A DNA stretch of 64,000 nucleotides from Psychrobacter sp. UBA3483 (GTDB lineage: Bacteria > Pseudomonadota > Gammaproteobacteria > Pseudomonadales > Moraxellaceae): NCBI RefSeq assembly GCF_002377905.1, contig NZ_DFQS01000037.1:16095-80094 (forward strand), read 5' to 3'. The position numbers were made by a program, and so were the translations under genes. Below, piece by piece: positions 1 to 10,700 of the stretch. Every line of letters starts with the position of its first letter. The stretch's first letter is position 1. Under the pieces are notes generated by a model, which saw only the letters and a list, made by a program, of their open reading frames with translations, searched no databases and was not told the origin of the DNA.

Positions 1-1408
1 CACGGGTATAATGCTCGATAAAATCGCCAAACTCTTTTAAGGTACCATAGGCTTTTGACGGTAAGACGTGAGCAAGTCCAGCGTGGGTACAAGAGGCTAA
101 AAGTGAAATACTATGCTCTTGCGAAAATAAACCAAGCTTTTCAAGGGTAGCAGGGCCCATACCGCGTTTGGGCGTATTGATAATACGCAAAAATGCACTG
201 TCGTCTTCTGGGTTTAAAATCAGACGCAGATAACCCATGATGTCTTTGATTTCACTGCGGGCAAAAAACGACTGACCGCCCGATAATTTATACGGCACTT
301 GCAGCTGACGCAATTGCGCCTCAAGCATCCGCGCCTGAAAGTTACTGCGATAAAGAACGGCATATTGTTCCCATTCATTACCAAAACGCAGTTTATGGGT
401 GACGATCTCCTTTGCCACGCGCTCAGATTCATCATCGTCATTACGGCAATTAATAATGCGAATTTTTTCGCCTTGGCCTTTATCTGACCACAGTTTCTTT
501 TCGAATAAATGCTCGTTATTGGTAATGACGGCGTTGGCAGAGGTCAAAATACGCGTGGTTGAGCGGTAATTTTGCTCAAGCATAACGATTTTTAATTTCG
601 GGAAGTCTTCTTTGAGTAGTGCCATATTTTCAGGTTTTGCGCCGCGCCACGCATAGATAGATTGGTCGTCATCGCCAACAACGGTAAAACGCCCTTGCGG
701 TCCGACCAGATATTTAATCATTTCATACTGGGCGGTATTGGTATCTTGATATTCATCGACCAATAAATAACGAATACGGTTTTGCCATTTATCACGTAGC
801 TCAACATTTTCACGTAAGATTTTGGTTGGCAGTACAATCAAATCATCAAAATCTACCGCGTTATAAGCCCGCAAATTGCGCTCATATAAAGCATAAAGGG
901 TGGCAAAGATCATATCTTCTGGATCGTCTAAGGTTTCCATGGCTTTGTCCGGCTCAATCAAATCATTTTTCCAGTCAGAAATCATTTTTATCGCTTTGCC
1001 GACCAGCTCGCGACTTTCAGCGCCGCTTAAATTGTCACGCATCATTAGCTCCATCAGCAGACGTTTACTGTCGTCGCTGTCCATGATGGAAAAATTGCCT
1101 TTAAGCGGCGTATGAATCAGCTCATAGCGCAAAAACTGCAACCCAAACTGGTGAAAGGTCGATACCGTCAGCCCGCGGGTTTTTTCACTCGGTAGCAATT
1201 TACTGACCCGCGCTTTCATCTCGCGCGCGGCTTTATTGGTAAAGGTCACCGCCGTGATGCGCTCGGCTGGCATGTTGCATTCTTCGATAAGATAGGCAAT
1301 TTTACGGGTAATCACCGAGGTTTTACCAGAGCCTGCCCCAGCCAATACCAATAAAGGTCCTGAGACATAAAGCATGGCTTCTTGTTGTTTGGGATTAAGT
1401 TGACTCAT
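1..1408 (-). CDS. rep: ATP-dependent DNA helicase Rep, 5' part (runs off left edge)
   Basis: 3'-5' superfamily 1 helicase that unwinds DNA and helps replication forks past obstacles. The reverse-strand reading from ATG at 1408 begins MSQLNPKQQEAM and stays open for 469 codons to the window edge, so the C-terminal third is missing. Seen: Walker A LAGAGSGKT near residue 25, the TFTNKAAREM motif Ia, Walker B LVDEYQDTN, motif III GDDDQSIYAWRGA and motif IV LEQNYRS. E. coli Rep has the same motifs in the same order, including the QNKIRYLLVDEYQDTN-like stretch, which fits Rep better than UvrD or PcrA. The gene is transcribed away from the nuo operon. Confidence 0.93.
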   Translation of the reverse strand, partial: MSQLNPKQQEAMLYVSGPLLVLAGAGSGKTSVITRKIAYLIEECNMPAERITAVTFTNKAAREMKARVSKLLPSEKTRGLTVSTFHQFGLQFLRYELIHTPLKGNFSIMDSDDSKRLLMELMMRDNLSGAESRELVGKAIKMISDWKNDLIEPDKAMETLDDPEDMIFATLYALYERNLRAYNAVDFDDLIVLPTKILRENVELRDKWQNRIRYLLVDEYQDTNTAQYEMIKYLVGPQGRFTVVGDDDQSIYAWRGAKPENMALLKEDFPKLKIVMLEQNYRSTTRILTSANAVITNNEHLFEKKLWSDKGQGEKIRIINCRNDDDESERVAKEIVTHKLRFGNEWEQYAVLYRSNFQARMLEAQLRQLQVPYKLSGGQSFFARSEIKDIMGYLRLILNPEDDSAFLRIINTPKRGMGPATLEKLGLFSQEHSISLLASCTHAGLAHVLPSKAYGTLKEFGDFIEHYTR

Positions 1409-2390
1409 AAAATGACCTGTAAGACAAAAGCAAAAAAGAAGATAAAACGGATTGTAGCATCGTTGACGAAAGGCGTTGTTAAGCAAAATATGATAAAAGA
1501 CTGCGATGCTTGGGCTACAACGATGATTTTAATCAAACGCTACTTTTATTAAGATGATAATAAGGCAATAAGATAATAATAAAAATCATAACGTCAATGA
1601 GAATAGCATTTTTAATAAAGACGATATTTTCGGTAAAGTAGACCCAATAATAAAGGGTAACAAAATGTGTGTTCAAATAACGCCAAAGCGTCAAAATGAG
1701 GTGGGCTATTATAAAGCAAAAACCCTGTCTTTGGGTGAGGAGTTGGCAGTGGGTTTTGAGCCAAAAAAGTGTTTGCTTTGCGCAGCTTACACTATATATA
1801 GCAGCGTCCACATAAAAATTCAGATTCACACGTAATATAAGGTAACGTCTATAACATAGTTTATGGTAAAAAAAACATATTTTTTTTGCAGATAAAATGA
1901 CCATTCAATGCAGTTAAAAACTAGCTTTTGATTGCCGATATGCGTATAGTACGTAAATAATTTATGCCAGTTGTCACGTCATTGTTGACCACGTGTATGA
2001 GCTATTAAATCAATTAAGTACGCCAATAAATACGATATTGATTTAATACGTTGATCTTACGTTGTTAAAAGATGCGTTGGGCGACCAGCCTTTTATCCGC
2101 GTGCATGCCGGAATATCTATAGTTGGTCATGTCTGACATCGTCGTCAATAAGCTTGATAATTGGTTATTACCAGCACAGTAGCTATAATAGTCATCGGTT
2201 TATCACAGTCCTTGAGTTGTTTAAATACATTTACTCAAATCAAATGACTTATAAAAGTGACTCAGTAACAGTGGCTTTATAGCGGTTACTTTGTGTTTTC
2301 GTCTGCGTTACGCTTATCGCCATTACCACCATCACTTGTGAGTATTCGCGGTGCGCTTGACACTCGATTGGGTGAGGAGCACGTATTATC
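1409..2390. other. 982-bp intergenic region between rep and nuoA
   Basis: Non-coding gap between the divergent rep and nuoA genes, so it must hold the promoters of both. The part from about 1540 to 1920 is notably AT-rich. A 123-codon reverse reading frame at 1533-1904 has no recognisable family and unconvincing composition. I see no RNA gene, no insertion sequence and no clear inverted repeat. The ribosome binding site of nuoA, AGGAG at 2375-2379, closes the region. Confidence 0.6.
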
Positions 2391-3002
2391 ATGTCTGCTT
2401 TTAATTGGTCAGCAATTGCTTTTATTTTAGCCGCCATTGGGCTAGTTGTCTTTATGCTGGTCGTTCCGCGCTTGCTTGGCGGTCGCTCTCAGGGCACACA
2501 AAAAGAAGAGATATTTGAAGCGGGTGTTGTCGGAGCTGGCAATGCCCGCATTCGTTTGTCTGCAAAATTCTATTTGGTGGCGATTTTCTTTGTCATCTTC
2601 GATTTAGAAGCGCTGTATTTATATGCTTATGCCGTGTCAGTACGTGAGACGGGCTGGCTTGGTTATGCAACCGCTGCGACTTTTATCATTGATCTATTGA
2701 TTGGTTTGGTATATGCCTTGAGCTTGGGCGCCTTAAACTGGGCACCAGCGGATAAACGTCGTAAACAAGCGCGTTTACATGCGGCGCCAGCAGGTTTCAA
2801 TTTGGCAGATATTACCAAGTTCGATGGCGTTGATGAGCTAATGGTTGACCCAACACGCAAGATACCGGCGCAGTCTTCAGGACAAATTAATGTCTCAAAC
2901 AATATTGAGACTAATCGTCGCCATTTACAAAATATCGATCATATTAATACCACGGGTAATGTGACATCAGTGGATTTTGCCACTGCTGCACAACAAGACT
3001 AG
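2391..3002 (+). CDS. nuoA: NADH-quinone oxidoreductase subunit A
   Basis: Small membrane subunit of complex I, at the junction of the peripheral arm and the membrane arm near the quinone channel. The 203-residue product has three predicted membrane helices (about 7-28, 58-80, 87-112) and the conserved KFYLVAIFFVIFDLEA stretch of NuoA between helices 1 and 2. The family is usually 120-150 residues. Here a hydrophilic, Asn/Thr-rich tail of about 80 residues follows the last helix. The start is ATG at 2391 with AGGAG 11 bases upstream. First gene of the nuo operon. Confidence 0.95.
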   Translation: MSAFNWSAIAFILAAIGLVVFMLVVPRLLGGRSQGTQKEEIFEAGVVGAGNARIRLSAKFYLVAIFFVIFDLEALYLYAYAVSVRETGWLGYATAATFIIDLLIGLVYALSLGALNWAPADKRRKQARLHAAPAGFNLADITKFDGVDELMVDPTRKIPAQSSGQINVSNNIETNRRHLQNIDHINTTGNVTSVDFATAAQQD

Positions 3003-3126
3003 CTTTAAGTTCATTGCTTTTAGCGCTCTAATTTACCCCTAAATCGTCATTTATTAATAATAGAAGTTATGGTGCTAGTGATGATAAATACTTGTCACGC
3101 AGCGCTTAAAATAAAGGTTGTATGTT

Positions 3127-3795
3127 ATGAAATACACATTAACAAAAGCCAACCCTGATGCAGATACCTATCCTGCACAGACCAGTCAAACGGTCAATGA
3201 CCCTATCGAAGAAGAAGTTAATAAAAACGTCTTTATGGGTCGTCTTGAAGACCTTGTCCATTCAACAGCAAACTGGGGGCGCAAGCACTCACTGTGGCCA
3301 TTTAACTTTGGTACCTCTTGCTGTTATGTCGAATATGCCACCACCTTAACCGCCGTACACGATTTGTCACGTTTTGGTGCCGAAGTTATCCGCGCCTCGC
3401 CCCGTCAGGCAGACGTCATGATTGTCGCTGGTACTTGCTTTGTAAAAATGGCGCCGGTTATTCAGCGCCTTTATGAGCAAATGCTGGAGCCAAAATGGGT
3501 CATCTCGATGGGCGCGTGTGCCAACTCGGGCGGTATGTATGATATCTACTCAGTGGTGCAAGGCGTCGATAAAATCATTCCTGTCGATGTCTATGTGCCT
3601 GGTTGCCCGCCGCGTCCAGAAGCCTTGATTCAAGGTTTGATGCTGCTGCAAGAGTCGATTACCAAAGAGCGCCGTCCGCTGGGTATTCATGTCAATGAGC
3701 AGGGCATTTATCAGCCGCAAATGACGCCTGAGCGTGACCGTAAACAAGCGGACCGTATCGCGGTGAAAAACTTGCGTAGCCCAGACAGTATTTAG
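3127..3795 (+). CDS. nuoB: NADH-quinone oxidoreductase subunit B
   Basis: Peripheral-arm subunit carrying 4Fe-4S cluster N2, the last electron carrier before ubiquinone. The 222-residue protein has the tandem cysteines FGTSCCYVEY (C65, C66), GACANSGG (C131) and VYVPGCPPRPEA (C160), which match the N2 ligands. The reading frame can be extended to a TTG at 3118, but ATG at 3127 is preferred because AAAGG lies 9-10 bases before it. Lies 124 bases after nuoA in the same operon. Confidence 0.96.
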   Translation: MKYTLTKANPDADTYPAQTSQTVNDPIEEEVNKNVFMGRLEDLVHSTANWGRKHSLWPFNFGTSCCYVEYATTLTAVHDLSRFGAEVIRASPRQADVMIVAGTCFVKMAPVIQRLYEQMLEPKWVISMGACANSGGMYDIYSVVQGVDKIIPVDVYVPGCPPRPEALIQGLMLLQESITKERRPLGIHVNEQGIYQPQMTPERDRKQADRIAVKNLRSPDSI

Positions 3796-3846
3796 TTTAT
3801 TAGCTCAGTGGTTCATAATTCTTAGAAGTGCGCGTACGCTTATCAC

Positions 3847-3883
3847 AGCTCGGTTATGATTAACATAGCTCGGTTATGATTAA
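3847..3883 (+). repeat. 17-bp direct repeat with 20-bp period in nuoB-nuoCD gap
   Basis: AGCTCGGTTATGATTAA occurs twice, at 3847-3863 and 3867-3883, separated by CAT, so the unit repeats with a 20-bp period just before the nuoCD ribosome binding site (AAGGAAG near 3886). Each copy is AT-rich and weakly palindromic around TTATGATTAA. It may be a simple tandem duplication or a paired binding site. Nothing shows which. Confidence 0.85.
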
Positions 3884-3901
3884 TGAAGGAAGACATCATT
3901 C

Positions 3902-5704
3902 ATGGTCACGGTAGTTGAAAACATCGATCCTAATAACATGGATCCTAACAACAGGGATAAGATTAAACCTGTCCCAGCAGTTATCAAAGAGCTGGAAGAA
4001 AAATATGCTGGTAAGTTTGTCGTCCAGCACACGGTGGATGAGATTCCAACGGTGTGGGTGGCGCGTACCGACTTATTAGACGTCCTATTATACCTGCGTA
4101 AATTGCCAAAACCTTACGTTATGCTCTTTGACTTATCCGCGATAGATGAGCGCTTGCGTCAGCATCGTCAAGGTTTGCCGGACAGTGATTTTACGGTGTT
4201 TTACCACTTGATGTCGCTTGAGCGGAATAGTGATGTGCGTATCAAAGTCGCGCTTAGCGAAGACGACCTCAATGTACCGAGCGCGACCAAGATTTGGCCA
4301 AATGCCAACTGGTATGAGCGCGAAGTCTGGGACATGTTCGGCATTGTCTTTAGCGGCCACCCGCATTTAACCCGTATTTTATTGCCAAAATATTGGGAAG
4401 GGCATCCGCTGCGTAAAGAATATCATGCGCGCGCGACGGAATTTACCCCGTATTTCTTAAATAACGCCAAGCAACAATACGAGCAAGAAAATCTACGTTT
4501 TGTCCCTGAAGAGTGGGGCATGAAACGCTCGGGCCGTGATGAAGACTTTATGTTCTTGAACATCGGTCCTAACCATCCATCGGCGCACGGTGCATTCCGT
4601 TTGGTCTTGCAACTCGATGGCGAAGAAGTGGTCGATTGTATTCCTGATATTGGCTATCATCATCGCGGCGCTGAAAAAATGGCTGAGCGTCAAACGTGGC
4701 ACTCCTTTATTCCTTATACCGACCGTATTGACTATCTCGGCGGCGTGATGAATGAGCTACCGTATATCATGTCGGTTGAAAAGCTTGCCGGTATCACCAT
4801 TCCGCCACGCGCTGAAACCATCCGCGTGATGATGAGTGAGTTTTTCCGTATTACCAATAACTTGCTGTTCGTCGGTACCTTTATTCAAGATGCCGGTGGT
4901 ATGACGCCAGTTTTCTATATGTTTACCGATCGCCAAAAAGCCTATGACGTCATCGAAGCCGTGACCGGCTACCGTATGCACCCAGCGTGGTTCCGTATCG
5001 GTGGTACAGCACACGATTTACCGCGCGGTTGGCAGCGTTTGGTTCGTGAGTTCCTAGATTGGATGCCAAAACGTTTGGATGAATACGTCAAGGCGGCACT
5101 ACAAAACAGTGTGCTAAAAGGTCGTACCCAAGGCGTTGCCCAATACAATACCAAGCAAGCATTGGCATGGGGCGTTACCGGTGCAGGTTTACGTGCCACA
5201 GGTTTGGATTTTGATTTGCGTAAAGCGCGTCCGTATATGGGCTACGAGAATTACGACTTTGAGATTCCAGTCGGCTATAACGGTGATGCTTATGATCGCT
5301 GTATGGTAAAAATCGAAGAGATGCGCCAGTCGCTACGTATCATCCGTCAATGTATGGATAATATGCCGCAAGGTCCTTATAAGGCGGATCATCCATTGGC
5401 CGTACCACCGCCAAAAGACCGTACCTTAAACGATATCGAGACTTTGATTAATCACTTTATCTCGGTTTCCTGGGGTCCTGTGATGCCAGCGGGTGAATGT
5501 ACAACCATCGTTGAGGCCACTAAAGGACTAAATAGCTATTACATTACCTCAGATAAAGCGACGATGAGCTATCGTACTCGTATCCGTACGCCGACATTTG
5601 CGCACCTGCAGCAGATGCCATCGGTGATTAATGGCTCATTGGTATCCGATGCCATTATGTATTTGGCGTCGATTGATATCGTCATGGCCGATTGTGACCG
5701 TTAA
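3902..5704 (+). CDS. nuoCD: NADH-quinone oxidoreductase subunit C/D fusion
   Basis: Fused peripheral-arm subunits of complex I. NuoD shares fold ancestry with NiFe-hydrogenase large subunits and lines the quinone site. The 600-residue product has the NuoC (30 kDa) domain at about 20-190, including YEREVWDMFGIVFSGHP and RILLPKYWEGHPLRKEY, and the NuoD (49 kDa) domain at about 210-600, starting FMFLNIGPNHPSAHGAFR and ending with IDIVMADCDR. Fusion of nuoC and nuoD is normal for E. coli-type and Moraxellaceae complex I. Start ATG at 3902, after AAGGAAG. Confidence 0.97.
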   Translation: MVTVVENIDPNNMDPNNRDKIKPVPAVIKELEEKYAGKFVVQHTVDEIPTVWVARTDLLDVLLYLRKLPKPYVMLFDLSAIDERLRQHRQGLPDSDFTVFYHLMSLERNSDVRIKVALSEDDLNVPSATKIWPNANWYEREVWDMFGIVFSGHPHLTRILLPKYWEGHPLRKEYHARATEFTPYFLNNAKQQYEQENLRFVPEEWGMKRSGRDEDFMFLNIGPNHPSAHGAFRLVLQLDGEEVVDCIPDIGYHHRGAEKMAERQTWHSFIPYTDRIDYLGGVMNELPYIMSVEKLAGITIPPRAETIRVMMSEFFRITNNLLFVGTFIQDAGGMTPVFYMFTDRQKAYDVIEAVTGYRMHPAWFRIGGTAHDLPRGWQRLVREFLDWMPKRLDEYVKAALQNSVLKGRTQGVAQYNTKQALAWGVTGAGLRATGLDFDLRKARPYMGYENYDFEIPVGYNGDAYDRCMVKIEEMRQSLRIIRQCMDNMPQGPYKADHPLAVPPPKDRTLNDIETLINHFISVSWGPVMPAGECTTIVEATKGLNSYYITSDKATMSYRTRIRTPTFAHLQQMPSVINGSLVSDAIMYLASIDIVMADCDR

Positions 5705-5834
5705 GTGCTAGATGTTAAATATTAAAAGTAAGACACGTTTCATTAATATGTTATCGCCAGACTGGCACACCAAAACGCTGTTGCTGCACCAAGCGCTATA
5801 TAAACAGTGGGCTGAGTGAGGAAAGAAGAAGATT

Positions 5835-6344
5835 ATGAGAATTGTTTCCGATAAAATGCCAAAAGTAGATGTGGCAAGTATCTTAACCGCAGAAGAGATT
5901 GCGGCTATCCATGAGTTTATGCATCATTATCCTCATCCACGGGCAGCGTCTTTAGATGCCCTAAAAATCGTGCAAAAGCGTAACGGCTGGGTCGATGATG
6001 CGCAAGTTAATGCCATCGCTAATATTCTAAATATCCCTGTGACCGACATGGATGGAGTGGCAACTTTCTTTAACCGTATCTATCGTCAGCCGGTCGGTCG
6101 TAATGTCATCCTTATTTGTGACTCAGTGGCTTGTTATTTAACGGGCTACGAAGCGCTGGCGGCTGAATTAAAAGCGCAGCTGGGCATCGACTATGGTCAA
6201 ACCACTGCTGACAACCGCTTTACGCTATTGCCGATTTGCTGTTTGGGCAACTGTGACAAAGGTCCTTCTGTATTGATTAACGAAGACACTTATGGTCCAG
6301 TGCAGCCTACCGAAGTCGCCCAATTGTTGGAGCTATACGCATGA
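5835..6344 (+). CDS. nuoE: NADH-quinone oxidoreductase subunit E
   Basis: Thioredoxin-fold 2Fe-2S subunit of the NADH-dehydrogenase module; it binds cluster N1a beside NuoF. The 169-residue sequence has the expected ligands in ICDSVACYLTG and PICCLGNCDKGP. Start ATG at 5835 is preceded by GAGGAAAG. The gap of 130 bases from nuoCD is non-coding. Its stop overlaps the nuoF start by 4 bases, pointing to translational coupling. Confidence 0.96.
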   Translation: MRIVSDKMPKVDVASILTAEEIAAIHEFMHHYPHPRAASLDALKIVQKRNGWVDDAQVNAIANILNIPVTDMDGVATFFNRIYRQPVGRNVILICDSVACYLTGYEALAAELKAQLGIDYGQTTADNRFTLLPICCLGNCDKGPSVLINEDTYGPVQPTEVAQLLELYA

Positions 6345-7765
6345 GTTTAACCATTTCAGAGCAGATTGCTCGTCGCGGTCAAGGCAAAGCGCCAAGCCAG
6401 TTAAATGACCAGCGCATTCCTGTTTATGGCGACAAAGCAACCGCTACCAGTGAAACCAAACCATTAACATGGCGCCTTGCCCATCACGATGCGGTATTGG
6501 ATTTAGCCACTTATGAATCGCTACGCGGATTTGAAGCCTTAAAGATGGCTTTAAACCAATCACCAGACGATACTTTGAATACCATTAAAGAAGCAGTGGT
6601 CAAAGGTCGTGGCGGTGCAGGTTTCCCAGCTGGTATCAAATGGTCGCTGATGGCACCACCGGATGGTGGTCCACGCTACTTAGTCTGTAATGCCGATGAG
6701 ATGGAGCCGGGCACGTTTAAAGACCGTCTCTTGATGGAGCGTCTACCGCTACAGCTTATCGAAGGTATGCTGATTTCTGCCTATGCGATTGGGGCAACGG
6801 CCGGTTATATCTTTATTCGCGGTGAATATATCTTAGCAGCAGAGCGTCTAACGGCGGCGCTTGAAGAATTGCGTGCCAATAATTTGGTCGGCGACAATAT
6901 CTTAGGCTCAGATTTTAGCTTTGATTTGCACGTTCATACCGGCGCTGGTCGTTATATTTGCGGTGAAGAAACCGCTTTGATTAACTGTCTTGAAGGTCGC
7001 CGTGCCAATCCGCGTACCAAACCGCCATTTCCACAAGTGGCAGGTGCATGGGGACGTCCGACCGTCGTTAATAACGTTGAAACTTTGCATAACGTTTCAG
7101 CGATTATTTTGCATGGTAGCAAATGGTATCAAGATTTGCCCAAAGCCAAAGGCGTAGTCGAAACTCCAGGCACCAAGCTATTTGGGTGTTCAGGTCTGGT
7201 TAATGATCCTGGTCTATGGGAGCTACCATTTGGTTATACGGCGCGTGAAATTATCGAAGATTTTGCTGGCGGTATGCAAGAAGGTAAAAAGCTTAAAGCA
7301 TGGCTGCCGGGCGGCGCATCGACTGACTTTTTAACCGCTGAGCATTTAGATACCGTCGTCGATTTTGACACCATTCAAAAAGCTGGTAGCCGCATGGGTA
7401 CAGGGCTAATCATGGTCGTTGATGAAGAACAAGATATGGTGCCATTACTGCGCAATCTTGAGATTTTCTTCCAACGTGAATCATGCGGTTGGTGTACGCC
7501 ATGTCGTGATGGTCTACCGTGGGGCGTTAAATTGCTCACCGCCATTAACGACGGTCAAGGTCAAATCGGTGACGTTGAAAAATTAGAAGAGTTGACTCGT
7601 GACTTATGGATCGGCAAAACCTTCTGCGCGCATGCGCCGGGTGCGATGGAGCCACTGATGAGTGCTATTAAATATTTCCGTCCTGAGTTTGACCAAAAAA
7701 TTGCGCAGGCGGTTGGTGAAGATGTCATTGAGGCTGCAGCCAATCAACAGCCAGAAGTGAAATAA
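6341..7765 (+). CDS. nuoF: NADH-quinone oxidoreductase subunit F
   Basis: NADH-binding flavoprotein that passes electrons from NADH through FMN to cluster N3. Seen in 474 residues: nucleotide-binding GRGGAGFPAGIKW near 88, the FMN region GAGRYICGEETALI near 200, and the 4Fe-4S motif ESCGWCTPCRDG near 385 with the distant fourth cysteine in TFCAHAPGA near 427. Length and motif order are standard. ATG at 6341 overlaps the nuoE stop. Confidence 0.97.
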   Translation: MSLTISEQIARRGQGKAPSQLNDQRIPVYGDKATATSETKPLTWRLAHHDAVLDLATYESLRGFEALKMALNQSPDDTLNTIKEAVVKGRGGAGFPAGIKWSLMAPPDGGPRYLVCNADEMEPGTFKDRLLMERLPLQLIEGMLISAYAIGATAGYIFIRGEYILAAERLTAALEELRANNLVGDNILGSDFSFDLHVHTGAGRYICGEETALINCLEGRRANPRTKPPFPQVAGAWGRPTVVNNVETLHNVSAIILHGSKWYQDLPKAKGVVETPGTKLFGCSGLVNDPGLWELPFGYTAREIIEDFAGGMQEGKKLKAWLPGGASTDFLTAEHLDTVVDFDTIQKAGSRMGTGLIMVVDEEQDMVPLLRNLEIFFQRESCGWCTPCRDGLPWGVKLLTAINDGQGQIGDVEKLEELTRDLWIGKTFCAHAPGAMEPLMSAIKYFRPEFDQKIAQAVGEDVIEAAANQQPEVK

Positions 7766-7775
7766 GGAGAGCGGC

Positions 7776-10700
7776 ATGGCAGTCATACATATTGATGGAA
7801 CCACTGTCGAAGTAGATAGCAGCGACAACTTGCTCCAAGCATGCTTGTCACTCGGCATTGATGTGCCGTATTTTTGTTATCACCCAGCCTTAGGTTCAGT
7901 CGGCTCTTGCCGTCAGTGCGCGGTCAAGCAATACCAAAATAAAGAAGATATGGAAGCGGGTCGCGGTCGCCTGGTGATGTCCTGTATGGTCGCCCCTAGC
8001 GATGATATGTACATCTCGGTCACCGATGATGAAGCCAAAGCCTTTCGTAAGTCGATGGTTGAGCTATTGATGGTCAACCACCCACATGACTGTCCAACTT
8101 GCGAAGAAGGTGGACATTGTCATTTGCAAGACATGACCTATATGTCAGGTCATAGCCGTCGTCGCTATCGTTTTACCAAACGTACCCACCATAACCAAGA
8201 GCTTGGTCCGTTTATCGCCCATGAAATGAACCGCTGTATCGCTTGCTATCGCTGTGTGCGTTTTTATAAAGACTATGCAGGTGGCGAAGATTTGGGTGTT
8301 TATGGCTCAAACGAGCGCGTTTATTTTGGTCGTGATAAAGACGGACAGTTCGAAAGCGAGTTCTCAGGTAACCTAACCGAAGTTTGCCCAACGGGTGTGT
8401 TTACTGATAAAACTCACTCTGAGCGTTATAACCGTAAATGGGACATGCAATACGCGCCAAGCATTTGTCATGGCTGCTCAGCGGGCTGTAATATCTCAGC
8501 GGGCGAGCGTTATGGTGAATTGCGCCGTATCGAAAACCGTTATAACGGTGAAGTAAACCGCTACTTCTTATGTGACCGTGGTCGCTTTGGTTACGGTTAT
8601 GTCAACCGCGCAGACCGTCCAACGCAACCACTCGAACGTATCAATGACAAGCATGTCAAAATCAATATCGACTATGCGCTTGATGAAACCATCAAACGTA
8701 TCAAAGGTAAAAAAGTCATCGGTATTGGCTCACCACGTGCCAGTCTTGAGACCAACTTTGCGCTAAAAAATATGGTCGGCTTTGATAGCTTCTCAACCGG
8801 TCTAAACCATCAGCAGCAAGCACTGGTCAATAAATGTATCGAAGTCTTAAGCACCGAGGGTATTTATAACCCAGGTATGGCTGATATTGAAAGCCATGAT
8901 GCGGTATTGGTGCTGGGTGAGGATATTACTCAAACCTCATCGCGTGTGGCGCTATCGATTCGTCAAGCGGCAAAAAACGAAGCGATTAAAATGGCAGCGG
9001 CGACCAAAACCCAATCGTGGCTGGCTGAGCCCGTCAAACGTATTGGTCAAGGCGTCCAAAGCCCAGTATATATTATCGATGTTATCCAAACTAAGTTAGA
9101 AGATATCAGTAAAGTCAGCGTCGTTGCGACCCCGGAAGATATCACTAAGCTTGGTTTTAAAGTCGCCGATGCGATTGCTAATCTTGCAGATGATTTAGCG
9201 CAAATAGCAGATGCACAAAGCGCACAACAAGATGCTGATGATGCGAATACTGATGGTATGCAAGCGCTAGCCCAGCAAATCGCTTATGACTTAATCCAAG
9301 CGGATAAACCCTTGGTGGTTTCGGGTACTAGCTTATCGTCGACTGCGTTGATAGAAGCAGCGGCGCAAATCACTCAGGCACTGACCCAAAAACGTGCGGC
9401 GATTAAAGCCACTGAACAGCAGCAGGTCGAAGCGCATAATGCTAAGGTCGAAGCTGCTGAAGCACAAGCAGCAACGACGCAGCAAAGCGAAGACAAAGAC
9501 TTGTCTGCCAAGCCGAACAAACCAGAAACCGGCGTTGATACCGAGTCGCAAGACGATGTCGAGCGTGAGCCTGCAACCAAGCTTGAGCTAAAAGAGGTCA
9601 ATAAAAACTATCACGCGCAAGCGGGTATTTATTTAGCGGTTCCTGATGCCAATAGTATTGGTGTTTGTATGCTTGGTGGTCAATCGGTCGAAGAGTTATT
9701 GGCGACTGATTTTGATGTGGTTATCGTGGCTGAAAACCAGCTAACCGATGCCATTGATGCGCATAAATTAACCCAGCTATTGGCGGACAAAACGGTTATT
9801 GCCCTTGACCATCAATTGCTTGATTGGCATAAAGACGTCGATATCGTTTTGCCAGCCGCAAGCTTTGCGGAAGCAGACGGTACGCTTATCTCTGCTGAAG
9901 GTCGTGCGCAGCGCTTCTTCCAAGTTTATGATAACGAATATTATCATCCAATGAGCAGTATCAAAGAAGGCTGGCGCTGGTTGCATGCCGTTCATAGCAG
10001 CTTAGAAGGTCGCGATGTCGACTGGACGCTGCTTGATGATGTCATCAATGCTCTAATCGCTACCCATCCTAAGCTTGCTGGTATTAAGGATGCGGCTCCT
10101 GACGCCGATTACCGCATGACTGGTCTAAAAATTGCCCGTCAGCCGCGTCGCTACTCAGGTCGTACCTCGATGCGTGCGCCGGTATCTGTGCATGAGCCGA
10201 TGCAGCCAAAAGATTTGGATACCGGCTTAACCTTTTCAATGGAAGGCTATAGCGGTAAGCAAACGCCAAGCTCGATGATTCCTTTTGCCAGTGCGGCCGG
10301 TTGGAACTCACCGCAAGCGTGGAATAAATACCAAGATAAAGTTGGTGGCAGCCTTAGAAATGGTGATCCAGGCGTCCGTTTATTTGATCGCTTAGAGCGC
10401 CTAGCCACGCGTCAATACGTTGCGCCAGAAGCACTGTCTGCGACGACCACAGATATGCAGCAAGGACAAGCCAAACTGGTGCCAGTTTATAACCTGTATG
10501 CCAGCTCGATGATGGCATCACGTAGCCCCGTGGTTGCTGAGCAATTACCGCTAGCCACTTGGCGCGTCGGTATCGACGATGCCAAAGCATGGGGTCTTGC
10601 AGCGGGTGATTACCTAGCGATTGAAATTGATAAACAGCAAATCACTTTACCTATTGAGCTCGTTGGTTACTTAGCAGAAGGCTGTATCGGTTATCCGGTT

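Noticed and set aside
1533..1904. 123-codon reverse reading frame between rep and nuoA
   Set aside because: Very AT-rich, no family likeness, no ribosome binding site; aromatic and Leu/Ile-rich composition is what AT-rich non-coding DNA gives.
2357..2389. TTGACA followed by TATTAT just before nuoA as a promoter
   Set aside because: The two boxes are 21 bases apart, too far for a normal promoter, and the start site would fall inside the coding region.
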